From Paracoccaceae bacterium (GTDB taxonomy: Bacteria; Pseudomonadota; Alphaproteobacteria; Rhodobacterales; Rhodobacteraceae), in assembly GCA_026982275.1 (NCBI GenBank), contig JALSHK010000001.1, positions 1-7,262 of the forward strand: 7,262 nt of DNA. The letters are read 5' to 3'. Positions 1 to 6,044 of the stretch are shown here, piece after piece; within the stretch, counting starts at the first letter, position 1, and each line of letters begins with the position of its first letter. The position numbers and the translations under genes are program-made. The notes under the pieces are model-generated. The model worked only from the letters and a program-made list of their open reading frames with translations, searched no databases and was not told the origin of the DNA.

Positions 1-138
1 ATAATTCTGTTTTCTGCTCGCACTCGCGTCGGATCTGTTTTTACGTCGGGGGGAGAATGGATGCCTGTATGAACCTGCCAATTTTATTGATCTGGTAATT
101 CGCTACGCCATTCTTTCCGTCTGTGGAGATTTTGTAGC

Positions 139-243
139 ATGACAATCCATGCCCCACAATGGTTTTTTGCCCCACTGGATAACACTCAACCGAGAAATAT
201 GTTAAATCAGGCGCGATCTACCAGCAAAAAACACAGCCTGTAG
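139..243 (+). CDS. Possible 34-residue small protein (uncertain)
   Basis: This short open frame starts at ATG 139 and stops at TAG 241-243. A Shine-Dalgarno-like GGAG at 125-128 lies 10 bases upstream, an acceptable distance. The peptide begins MTIHAPQWFFAPLDNTQPRN and ends in a basic, serine-rich tail. It has no signal peptide or membrane segment, and I recognise no family. The start codon falls inside a small perfect hairpin (137-152), which would tend to reduce initiation, and the stop sits inside the larger stem-loop at 237-275. It is followed by a terminator-like structure, so a short independent transcript is possible. It could equally be a chance frame, since frames of this length are common. 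Confidence 0.2.
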   Translation: MTIHAPQWFFAPLDNTQPRNMLNQARSTSKKHSL

Positions 244-275
244 TGGGTTTGCGCAAGAGACCTACTAAATACAGG
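237..275 (+). other. Stem-loop, possible structured RNA element
   Basis: CCTG (237-240) pairs with CAGG (272-275), and TAGTGGGT (241-248) pairs with ACCTACTA (260-267) through seven Watson-Crick pairs and one G-T wobble. This gives a 12-pair stem interrupted by a 4-base bulge (268-271) and closed by an 11-base loop. The loop contains the self-complementary octamer TTGCGCAA (249-256). This is stronger pairing than expected from a random short segment. It could be part of a small RNA, a processing signal or a protein-binding site. No known family was recognised, and there is no direct evidence of transcription. Confidence 0.35.
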
Positions 276-282
276 GGGCATG

Positions 283-330
283 CCGGATTGAAAAAAATTT
301 GCAATTTTCACCGGACCTGCCAGGTTTTTT
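283..330 (+). terminator. Inverted repeat overlapping a terminator-like hairpin
   Basis: An imperfect inverted repeat pairs CCGG-AT-TGAAAA (283-294, AT bulged) with TTTTCACCGG (305-314). Its last two G bases also begin a second hairpin, ACCT-GCC-AGGT (315-325), which two G-T pairs extend outward to GG (313-314) and TT (326-327). The T run continues to 330. The second hairpin plus T run resembles a weak intrinsic terminator. The two structures compete for bases 313-314, an arrangement also seen in attenuators. The stem is short, so termination strength is doubtful. If real, it would end a transcript from the region upstream and favour the kinase-fusion start at 401 over starts within or before this hairpin. 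Confidence 0.35.
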
Positions 331-365
331 GCCAATTCACCCCGAATCAATGATTCGTTTTGCCC

Positions 366-393
366 TTGACCGCAAGCTAAATCGGCGTAAAAC
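366..393 (+). promoter_or_regulatory. Candidate sigma-70 type promoter for the kinase fusion
   Basis: TTGACC at 366-371 matches five of six bases of the -35 consensus TTGACA. TAAAAC at 388-393 matches four of six of the -10 consensus, with a 16-base spacer. Transcription would start near position 400, immediately before the preferred ATG at 401, giving a leaderless or nearly leaderless message. That would agree with the absence of any Shine-Dalgarno sequence before this ATG. The -10 match is modest and such matches occur by chance. Confidence 0.25.
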
Positions 394-400
394 CTCGCAA

Positions 401-2218
401 ATGCCCCGATATACCTTCAAGCTGGAATATGACGGTAGCCGCTTTCAGGGCGGACAGGATGTATGCGCTTCGCTCTGTGCGGTGCTGGAAAATCTCGGAA
501 AGCCCTGCTCTGGCCTGACCATCGCGGAAAATACCGAAGCCGGCGTGCATGCCAGCAGCCAGATCGTGCATCTGGATCTGGAGCGGGCGGTCAATCCGCT
601 AAGCTTGAAGATAGAGCTGGGCAAGGCCTTGCACGGCTCGGCGCTGGCGATTGTCGGGGCCGCCGATGTGCCGGATGATTTTGACGCCGGCGCCGCGCGG
701 GAGCGGCACTATACCTACAGGCTGTTTTCGCGCCGCGCCACGCTGACCTATAACAAAGGCACCATGTGGCGGATAGATCAGCCGCTGGATATTCGCGCCA
801 TGCGCGAAGCGGCGCACTACCTTATAGGCAAGCATGATTTCGCCAGCTTCTGCCAGCCCGGCGCGGCGGCGCAGCTGACCCTGACAGAATTGCGGATCGA
901 GGCCTCCGCCCATTCCAGCGGCACCGAGACCCGCCTGCATTTTCGCGCCCCGCGCTTTCTGCCCGAGCAGATCCGCCGCATTACCGGCTGGCTGGAGCGG
1001 ATCGGATCCGGTGCCTTCCCGCCCGAAACCCTGCGGGAATTGCTGGAAACCCCTAAAGCCTGCCCGGAAGGCCCGATCGCCCCGCCACGCGGGCTTTATC
1101 TCGACGAGCTGCGCTATTCCGAAGCCGTATTGCAAAGCGCGCATCTGCCGCTGGAGCCGATCAAGCATCTGGCCAGCGGCATCGGCGCGGCCATGCTGGA
1201 GCAAATGCCCCTGCCCTTATTGGTAATCACCCGTAAAGGCCGCGTGGCCCATGCCAATCAATTCGCCTTTGATCTGCTGCCCGATCTGACCATCCGCCAG
1301 CATTTTTCCAAAATATTCGAAGCCACGAAATTTGTATCTGCGGTGGAGGCCGCCATCGCCAAAGGCCAGACCGGGCGGGTTCGCTTCAGCATTAACGAGG
1401 CCACGACCCGGTTTTTCGTTGCCCATATCGGGCTGCTGCCGGCAGGCTCGGAATTCGGCAAGTCCATCCGCGTGATTGTCGCAATCGAGGAGCGCACCAC
1501 GGTGCTGAAATCAGAGCAGATGCGCTCGGATTTCATTGCCAATGTCAGCCATGAGCTGCGCACCCCGCTGGCCACCATCATCGGCTATATCGAAACCCTG
1601 CAAGGCCATGCCAAAGAGGACCCTGTAGCGCGAGAGCGGTTTCTGGAGGTAATGGCCAAGCAGGCGGGGCGGATGCAAAATCTGGTGAATGATCTGATGT
1701 CGCTGAACCGGATCGAGATCAGCGAACACAAGCGCCCGCTCGACCCGGTGCCGGTCCACCCGCTGGTAGCCGAAGCCGTGGCCGCGGTGCAGCCGCTGAC
1801 CGAAAAGCTGGATGCTAAAATTATGGTGGAGTTGCCCAAAGACCTGCCGGCGCTGCGCGGCGATCATGACCAGCTGGCGCAGGTTCTGGTCAATCTGCTT
1901 GAGAATGCGATGAAATATGGCAGCGAACCACGCGAGGTAAAGGTTTATCGCGCGCCTGCCGATGCCGCCCATCCGGACCGCCTCGGGCTGGTGGTGCAGG
2001 ATTTCGGCCCGGGGCTGGCCCCCGAGCATCTGGGCCGGTTGACCGAAAGATTTTACCGTGTGAGCGTGGCCAAAAGCCGGGATCAGGGCGGCACGGGGCT
2101 GGGGCTGGCGATTGTGAAGCACATCCTTAACCGGCATGAAGGTTCGCTGGATATCCGCTCCACACCCGGAGAAGGCTCGTGGTTCACCATCTGGCTACCG
2201 GTGCATGGCGGGGCCTGA
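401..2218 (+). CDS. TruA-like pseudouridine synthase domain fused to PhoR-type sensor histidine kinase
   Basis: This 605-residue protein has two parts. Residues 1-240 align end to end with TruA, from MPRYTFKLEYDGSRFQG to GLYLDELRY, and retain LIGKHDFASF and an IRRITG segment matching VRxxVG. The family signature GRTDAGVHA reads ENTEAGVHA (residues 43-51), so the catalytic Asp is Glu46, and several residues before it are missing. Pseudouridylation activity is therefore unlikely. Residues 265-375 look PAS-like. The kinase core has the H box with phospho-acceptor His384 in NVSHELRTPL, N box Asn502 in LLENAMKYG, G1 Asp534 in DFGPG, the FYR segment, and G2 GGTGLGL at 563-569. It resembles PhoR of Rhodobacterales. 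No membrane segment is visible, so it should be cytosolic. A response regulator is not in the window. The start was chosen at the TruA N-terminus; ATG 350 and TTG 299 are in-frame alternatives, and none has a clear ribosome binding site. ATG 1193 could start a separate kinase. uvrD follows after 69 bases without a terminator. Confidence 0.88.
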   Translation: MPRYTFKLEYDGSRFQGGQDVCASLCAVLENLGKPCSGLTIAENTEAGVHASSQIVHLDLERAVNPLSLKIELGKALHGSALAIVGAADVPDDFDAGAARERHYTYRLFSRRATLTYNKGTMWRIDQPLDIRAMREAAHYLIGKHDFASFCQPGAAAQLTLTELRIEASAHSSGTETRLHFRAPRFLPEQIRRITGWLERIGSGAFPPETLRELLETPKACPEGPIAPPRGLYLDELRYSEAVLQSAHLPLEPIKHLASGIGAAMLEQMPLPLLVITRKGRVAHANQFAFDLLPDLTIRQHFSKIFEATKFVSAVEAAIAKGQTGRVRFSINEATTRFFVAHIGLLPAGSEFGKSIRVIVAIEERTTVLKSEQMRSDFIANVSHELRTPLATIIGYIETLQGHAKEDPVARERFLEVMAKQAGRMQNLVNDLMSLNRIEISEHKRPLDPVPVHPLVAEAVAAVQPLTEKLDAKIMVELPKDLPALRGDHDQLAQVLVNLLENAMKYGSEPREVKVYRAPADAAHPDRLGLVVQDFGPGLAPEHLGRLTERFYRVSVAKSRDQGGTGLGLAIVKHILNRHEGSLDIRSTPGEGSWFTIWLPVHGGA

Positions 2219-2287
2219 GGCTGGCAAGGAACATTTACAGAACAATAAGGCTTTTACATTCTCCGGAATTCCTGTATTCCTGATCAT

Positions 2288-4618
2288 ATGAATGATTGGG
2301 AACTTGGGGAATCGGAGGCTTTTGAAGCGGCGGTGCCACTGTCGCAGCAGGCGATGGCGGCCCGGCCGAAGGCCTATTTGCAAGGGCTGAATCCCGCGCA
2401 AAAGCAGGCGGTAGAAACGCTGGACGGGCCGGTATTGATGCTGGCGGGCGCAGGCACCGGAAAAACCAAGGCGCTGACGGCGCGTATTGCGCATCTGCTG
2501 CAATGCGGGCGGGCGCGGCCCAACGAGATACTGGCCGTGACCTTCACCAATAAAGCCGCGCGCGAGATGAAGGAGCGGGTGGCGAAAAATCTTGGCGGCA
2601 CGGTTGAAGGCGTGCCGTGGCTTGGCACGTTTCATTCCATCTGCGTCAAGCTTTTGCGCCGCCATGCCGAGCTGGTGGGGCTGAAAAACAGCTTTACCAT
2701 TCTGGATACCGATGATCAGCTCCGCCTGATGAAACAGCTCATTCAGGCCGAAAAGATCGACGAGAAACGCTATCCGCCGCGGCTGCTGGCGGGGATTATC
2801 GATGGCTGGAAGAACCGCGCGCTGACACCTTCAAAAGTGCCAGCCGGCGAAGCTGGCAAATATAACCGGCGCGGGGTCGAGCTTTATGAGCAATATCAGG
2901 CGCGGCTCACCACGCTGAATGCGGTGGATTTTGGCGATCTGTTGCTGCATATGGTGCAGATATTTCAGGCCTACCCCGATATTCTGGCGCAATACCAGCG
3001 CTGGTTCAAATATATATTGGTGGACGAGTATCAGGATACCAATATCGCGCAATATCTATGGCTGCGCCTGTTGGCCTCGGGCCATAAAAATATCTGCTGC
3101 GTGGGGGATGACGACCAGTCCATCTATGGCTGGCGCGGGGCGGAGGTCGGTAATATCCTGCGGTTTGAAAAGGATTTTCCGGGCGCGCATGTGGTGCGGC
3201 TGGAGCAGAATTATCGCTCCACCCCGCATATTCTGGGCGCGGCGGCAGGGTTGATCGATCACAACGGGGGTCGGCTGGGCAAAACCTTGTGGACGGCCGA
3301 AAAAGAGGGTGAAAAGCTCCGGCTGATCGGCCATTGGGATGGCGAGGAAGAGGCGCGCTGGGTTGGCGAGGAGATCGAGGCCTATCAGCGCGGCACGCGG
3401 GGGCTGGAGCCGGTGTCGCCCAATGATATGGCGATCCTTGTGCGCGCCTCCCACCAAATGCGGGCTTTTGAGGATCGTTTCATGTCGATCGGCATTCCTT
3501 ACCGCGTGATCGGCGGGCCGCGCTTTTACGAGCGTATGGAAATTCGGGATGCGATGGCCTATTTCCGCGTGGTTGTCAGCCCTGATGACGGTATGGCCTT
3601 TGATCGCATTGTAAACACTCCCAAGCGCGGCTTGGGCGATAAAGCCCTGCAAACCGTTGCTAAAATGGCGCGGGAAAACGGCGTATCTCCCTTTGAGGGC
3701 GCGCGGCTTGTCGTGGCGGAAAAGGCGCTGCCGGCGCGGGCCTGCAATAGCCTTGACGGGGTGTTGCAAAGCTTTGATCGCTGGCGCGCGGCACTGCATA
3801 ACGGGGCTGACTTCATTCGCCTCGCCGAGACGATTCTGGATGAAAGCGGCTATATGGACCGCTGGAAAAACGACAAATCCATCGAGGCCGAGGGGCGGGT
3901 GGAAAACCTGAAAGAGCTGATCAAGGCGCTGGACAGCTTTGAAAACCTGCAGGGATTTCTGGAGCATGTCAGCCTTGTGATGGAAAATGCGCAAACCGAC
4001 AGCGAAGAAAAGGTCAGCATTATGACCCTGCATGCCGCCAAAGGGCTTGAATTTCCGTGTGTTTTCCTGCCCGGCTGGGAAGACGGGCTTTTTCCGAGCC
4101 AGCGCAGCATGGATGAAAGCGGGATAAAGGGGGAGGAAGAAGAGCGGCGGCTGGCTTATGTCGGCATTACCCGCGCCGAGAAATATTGCACCATCAGTTT
4201 TGTGGCCAACCGGCTATTGCATGGCCGCTGGCAAAACGCCCTGCCCTCGCGCTTTATCGACGAGCTGCCGCAAGCGCATGTGGAGGTGCTTACGCCCCCC
4301 GGGCTTTATGGTGGCAATTTCGGGGCCGCCGCACCGGAAATCCGGCTGGAAACCCGCGCCGGGCAAACCGACACTTACAGCTCGCCGGGCTGGCAGCGAT
4401 TAAAGCGTCAGGCCGGGCGTCCGGCCCCCCGCCCGCACCAGATAATTGAGGATGCGGTGCCGGTGTTTGATCTGGGCGAAAGGGTGTTCCATCAAAAATT
4501 CGGCTATGGTGCCATTGTCAGCATCGACGGTGACAAGCTCGGGGTTTCATTCGAGAAATCGGATACCAAAAATGTGATGGCCGGTTATGTAACCCGCGCG
4601 GGGGATGTGCCGTTTTAG
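2288..4618 (+). CDS. uvrD: ATP-dependent DNA helicase UvrD/PcrA (SF1A)
   Basis: This is a 3'-5' superfamily 1A helicase that by family unwinds DNA in nucleotide excision repair and mismatch repair. All motifs are intact in its 776 residues: Walker A GAGTGKT (54-60, Lys59), motif Ia TFTNKAAREMK, Ib GTFHSICVKLLRRHA, motif II VDEYQDT (245-251), motif III GDDDQSIYGWRG, motif IV LEQNYRST, motif V TLHAAKGLE (580-588), and motif VI EERRLAYVGITRAEK with Arg629. The C-terminus (about 731-770, GERVFHQKFGYGAIVSIDGD) is the Tudor-like domain that in PcrA/UvrD contacts RNA polymerase. The protein is longer than the roughly 720-residue E. coli enzyme because of the N-terminal lead-in and the linker before the Tudor domain. 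ATG 2288 is preferred because the lead-in AFEAAVPLSQQAMAARP looks conserved in Rhodobacterales. No other ATG, GTG or TTG lies between it and the in-frame stop at 2246, and it lacks a Shine-Dalgarno sequence. A strong terminator follows 17 bases after the stop. Confidence 0.96.
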   Translation: MNDWELGESEAFEAAVPLSQQAMAARPKAYLQGLNPAQKQAVETLDGPVLMLAGAGTGKTKALTARIAHLLQCGRARPNEILAVTFTNKAAREMKERVAKNLGGTVEGVPWLGTFHSICVKLLRRHAELVGLKNSFTILDTDDQLRLMKQLIQAEKIDEKRYPPRLLAGIIDGWKNRALTPSKVPAGEAGKYNRRGVELYEQYQARLTTLNAVDFGDLLLHMVQIFQAYPDILAQYQRWFKYILVDEYQDTNIAQYLWLRLLASGHKNICCVGDDDQSIYGWRGAEVGNILRFEKDFPGAHVVRLEQNYRSTPHILGAAAGLIDHNGGRLGKTLWTAEKEGEKLRLIGHWDGEEEARWVGEEIEAYQRGTRGLEPVSPNDMAILVRASHQMRAFEDRFMSIGIPYRVIGGPRFYERMEIRDAMAYFRVVVSPDDGMAFDRIVNTPKRGLGDKALQTVAKMARENGVSPFEGARLVVAEKALPARACNSLDGVLQSFDRWRAALHNGADFIRLAETILDESGYMDRWKNDKSIEAEGRVENLKELIKALDSFENLQGFLEHVSLVMENAQTDSEEKVSIMTLHAAKGLEFPCVFLPGWEDGLFPSQRSMDESGIKGEEEERRLAYVGITRAEKYCTISFVANRLLHGRWQNALPSRFIDELPQAHVEVLTPPGLYGGNFGAAAPEIRLETRAGQTDTYSSPGWQRLKRQAGRPAPRPHQIIEDAVPVFDLGERVFHQKFGYGAIVSIDGDKLGVSFEKSDTKNVMAGYVTRAGDVPF

Positions 4619-4634
4619 CGCCAATACCCGCCCG

Positions 4635-4657
4635 AACCGGAAAATTTCCGGTTTTTT
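4635..4657 (+). terminator. Intrinsic terminator after uvrD
   Basis: AACCGGAAA (4635-4643) and TTTCCGGTT (4645-4653) form a perfect inverted repeat separated by one base. In RNA this folds as a stem of about seven pairs with a small A/U loop. The T run at 4652-4657 follows directly. It starts 17 bases after the helicase stop codon on the same strand and marks the end of the kinase-helicase block. Confidence 0.85.
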
Positions 4658-4715
4658 CAAAAAATTGCGGTAAAGGGATATTTTTTTTGCCTCAAAGGGT
4701 TGAACCGCTTTCGAG

Positions 4716-4778
4716 ATGCGTTACTACAAAACCAAGTCGGCTATCCTCCACGCTACCGCTCCTTTTGAATTGCAATAA
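4716..4778 (+). CDS. Possible 20-codon upstream leader frame of the first BMP gene
   Basis: ATG 4716 opens a 20-codon frame beginning MRYYKTKSAIL that ends with TAA at 4776-4778. That stop overlaps the AAGG ribosome binding site (4777-4780) of the following BMP gene. The frame has only weak Shine-Dalgarno support: AAGGG at 4695-4699 is 16 bases away, and CGAG directly abuts the ATG. The position of its stop on the next gene's ribosome binding site is typical of translational coupling. No known leader peptide is recognised. It may be chance. Confidence 0.2.
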   Translation: MRYYKTKSAILHATAPFELQ

Positions 4779-4780
4779 GG
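4761..4780 (+). promoter_or_regulatory. Hairpin enclosing the ribosome binding site of the first BMP gene
   Basis: CCTT (4761-4764) can pair with AAGG (4777-4780), and TTG (4765-4767) with CAA (4773-4775), leaving a single bulged T (4776) and a 5-base loop. The AAGG strand is the only Shine-Dalgarno-like sequence before ATG 4792 (11-base spacing), so folding would hide it from the ribosome. The stem is short and mostly A-U, so the effect may be mild or temperature dependent. A ribosome finishing the small frame that ends at 4778 would open it. Confidence 0.3.
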
Positions 4781-4791
4781 CTCACTCACAT

Positions 4792-5880
4792 ATGGTTCGT
4801 TTTCAAACACTGGTTTTATCGCTGCTTATGGCACTGGGGATGCTCTCCCCGCTCAAGGCTCAAACAAGCGAGCCGCCCAAAATTGCCTTCATCTATCTTT
4901 CACCGGCGGATGATGCCACCGGCTGGACCAGACAGCACGAGCGCGGCCGCCGTTCCGCTTCGGCGTTTTTTGGCCCGAAAGCCCAGCTCGACTACTTCGA
5001 GAACATCCCCGACAGTGCCACCGCCCTGCCCCTGATGCGCCAGCTCGCCGAGGATGGTTATGATATGTTTATCGCCACCTCGATTGTATTTCAGGATGCG
5101 GCGATCAACCTGGCCTATGAATATCCGGATGTGAAGATCGAGGTCGCCACCGGCTTTGTGCGCACCGACAATCTGGCCACCTATTCCGCACGGTTCTACG
5201 AGGGGCGATACGTGCATGGGCTCATCGCCGGGCAGATGACAAAAACCGGCAAAATAGGCTATATCGCCTCCCTGCCCACGCCCGAGGTCTTGCGCGGGAT
5301 CAACGCCGCCTTTCTGGCCGCCCGCTCTGTCAATCCCGATGTTGTATTCGATATTGTCTGGACCAACAGCTATTACAATGCCGAGCGCGAAGAAGCCGCC
5401 GCCCGGCAGCTTATCAATGACGGGGCCGACATTCTGATGCAGGCCACCTATACCCCGCGCCCGATGCAGGTGGCCGAGGAGATGGGGATCTATGCCTTTG
5501 GCTGGGCCTCGGAGATGCGTGAATTCGGCCCCAATGCCAGCCTGACCTCGACGATCGACCACTGGGGGCCCTATTATATCGGCCGGATCCGGGCCTTGAT
5601 CGACGGGCGCTGGGCCCCCAACGAGAATGTAAACAGCATGGGTAGCAACACCCAGATCATCGGGCGCCTGTCCGAGGATATCCCCAACCGGGTTACGCTG
5701 CTGGCGCTGGATACCATATCCAAGCTTCGCAAGGGCGAGCTGCACCCTTTCACCGGCCCGATCCGCCGGCAGGACGGCAGCGGATGGCTGGCCGCTGACG
5801 AAACCGCCTCGGAATCCGAGCTTCTGACCATGAATTTCTTTGTTCAGGGGATAACGGGGATTATTCCGGACACGCAATAG
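4792..5880 (+). CDS. BMP-family periplasmic solute-binding protein, diverged copy
   Basis: This is a 362-residue exported protein of the BMP/PnrA/Med family, whose members bind nucleosides or related small molecules for ABC import. A signal peptide spans residues 1-23 (cleavage LKA|QTS) and has no lipobox cysteine, so a soluble periplasmic protein is expected. Family landmarks are PKIAFIYLSP, GWTRQHERGR, ATGFVRTDNL, RFYEGR, IAGQMTK, IGYIAS, PEVLRGINAAF, ADILMQ, HWGPYY and LHPFTGPI. Several pocket-region motifs kept in the neighbouring copy are altered: TSFGYMN becomes TSIVFQD (96-102), QHTDT becomes QATYT (217-221), FGQASDM becomes FGWASEM, and the WGG before the C-terminal lobe is absent. 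The start at ATG 4792 gives a correct signal peptide and has AAGG 11 bases upstream. A TTG at 4687 would add 35 residues unlike a secretion signal. The paralog follows 151 bases later. No ABC ATPase or permease is seen. Confidence 0.9.
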   Translation: MVRFQTLVLSLLMALGMLSPLKAQTSEPPKIAFIYLSPADDATGWTRQHERGRRSASAFFGPKAQLDYFENIPDSATALPLMRQLAEDGYDMFIATSIVFQDAAINLAYEYPDVKIEVATGFVRTDNLATYSARFYEGRYVHGLIAGQMTKTGKIGYIASLPTPEVLRGINAAFLAARSVNPDVVFDIVWTNSYYNAEREEAAARQLINDGADILMQATYTPRPMQVAEEMGIYAFGWASEMREFGPNASLTSTIDHWGPYYIGRIRALIDGRWAPNENVNSMGSNTQIIGRLSEDIPNRVTLLALDTISKLRKGELHPFTGPIRRQDGSGWLAADETASESELLTMNFFVQGITGIIPDTQ

Positions 5881-5945
5881 GTTACAATAAAGTGCTAACG
5901 AAAGCTTAATATTTATACGCGAGCGCTTGCAAGGGGGAATGGATC

Positions 5946-6044
5946 ATGTCAGACTGTGCCGCGAACAGCTCTGTTTTCAATGCATATTTTGATAAAACGG
6001 GCCTAACAGAAGATACCGCTTGGAGACATGTATGCAAAGTATAA
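5946..6044 (+). CDS. Possible 32-residue leader frame overlapping the second BMP gene start
   Basis: ATG 5946 lies 8 bases after a strong Shine-Dalgarno-like AAGGGGG (5931-5937), the best ribosome binding site in this intergenic region. The frame begins MSDCAANSSVFNAYFDKTG and ends with TAA at 6042-6044, so it overlaps the first 13 bases of the next BMP gene in another frame. An overlap of this kind is the usual geometry for translational coupling. No family is recognised, and there is no signal or membrane segment. An alternative ATG at 5939 is too close to the G-run to use it well. It could still be a chance frame. Confidence 0.3.
   Translation: MSDCAANSSVFNAYFDKTGLTEDTAWRHVCKV

Larger units (their letters stand above)
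1..400. other. Upstream non-coding region with RNA-like structure
   Basis: This 400-base stretch carries no convincing protein gene and is visibly richer in A and T than the genes after it. It holds two very short open frames (57-98, 13 codons, right behind a G-rich run at 48-53; and 139-243, 34 codons). A 5-bp hairpin at 137-152 (GCATG/CATGC) overlaps the start of the longer frame. A 7-base direct repeat GCCCCAC lies at 151-157 and 169-175, and CGTCGG occurs at 27-32 and 44-49. Clear base-paired structure then follows between 237 and 330. The 3' end of an upstream gene is not evident. The pattern would fit the 3' part of a small RNA or a short-peptide transcript, but I recognise no known RNA family. 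Confidence 0.5.

Noticed and set aside
145..167. Terminator-like CCAT/ATGG hairpin followed by T bases at 163-168
   Set aside because: The stem is only four pairs, with a mismatch before further A-T pairing, and it lies inside the possible small frame. Too weak to call.
299..400. Upstream extension of the kinase fusion to TTG 299 or ATG 350
   Set aside because: The added residues do not belong to the TruA fold, have no ribosome binding site, and (for 299) would place the start inside the inverted repeat and hairpin. It cannot be fully excluded and is noted in the gene entry.
1100..1200. TruA-kinase join as a sequencing frameshift or stop read-through
   Set aside because: Both domains are in the same frame with no stop or frame change at the junction, and the composition is uniform across it. 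An assembly error cannot be excluded from sequence alone.
599..1204. Reverse-strand open frame opposite the TruA-like domain
   Set aside because: The forward frame aligns along its whole length with TruA. The reverse product has no recognisable domain.
3056..4033. Long open frame on the reverse strand opposite the helicase gene (325 codons)
   Set aside because: It lies entirely antisense to conserved helicase motifs. Its product is a low-complexity mix rich in His, Arg, Gln and Ala with no recognisable domain, as expected for a shadow of a GC-rich gene.
4700..4722. Possible stress-sigma (EcfG-like) promoter, GAAC followed by CGTT
   Set aside because: The spacing between the two elements is 13 bases, too short for the usual 16-18, and the -35 element is incomplete.
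4658..4791. Purine-type riboswitch before the BMP genes
   Set aside because: No three-way-junction core or recognisable riboswitch motif is visible here or at 5881-6031. Only short hairpins can be drawn.
4900..5877. Long open frame on the reverse strand opposite the first BMP gene (325 codons)
   Set aside because: It mirrors the BMP gene codon by codon, is glycine-rich without domain features, and has no ribosome binding site. The forward frame has a signal peptide and clear family motifs.
5911..5932. Terminator after the first BMP gene (AGCGCT palindrome)
   Set aside because: The self-complementary core is only six bases and no T run follows, so it does not meet the pattern of an intrinsic terminator.
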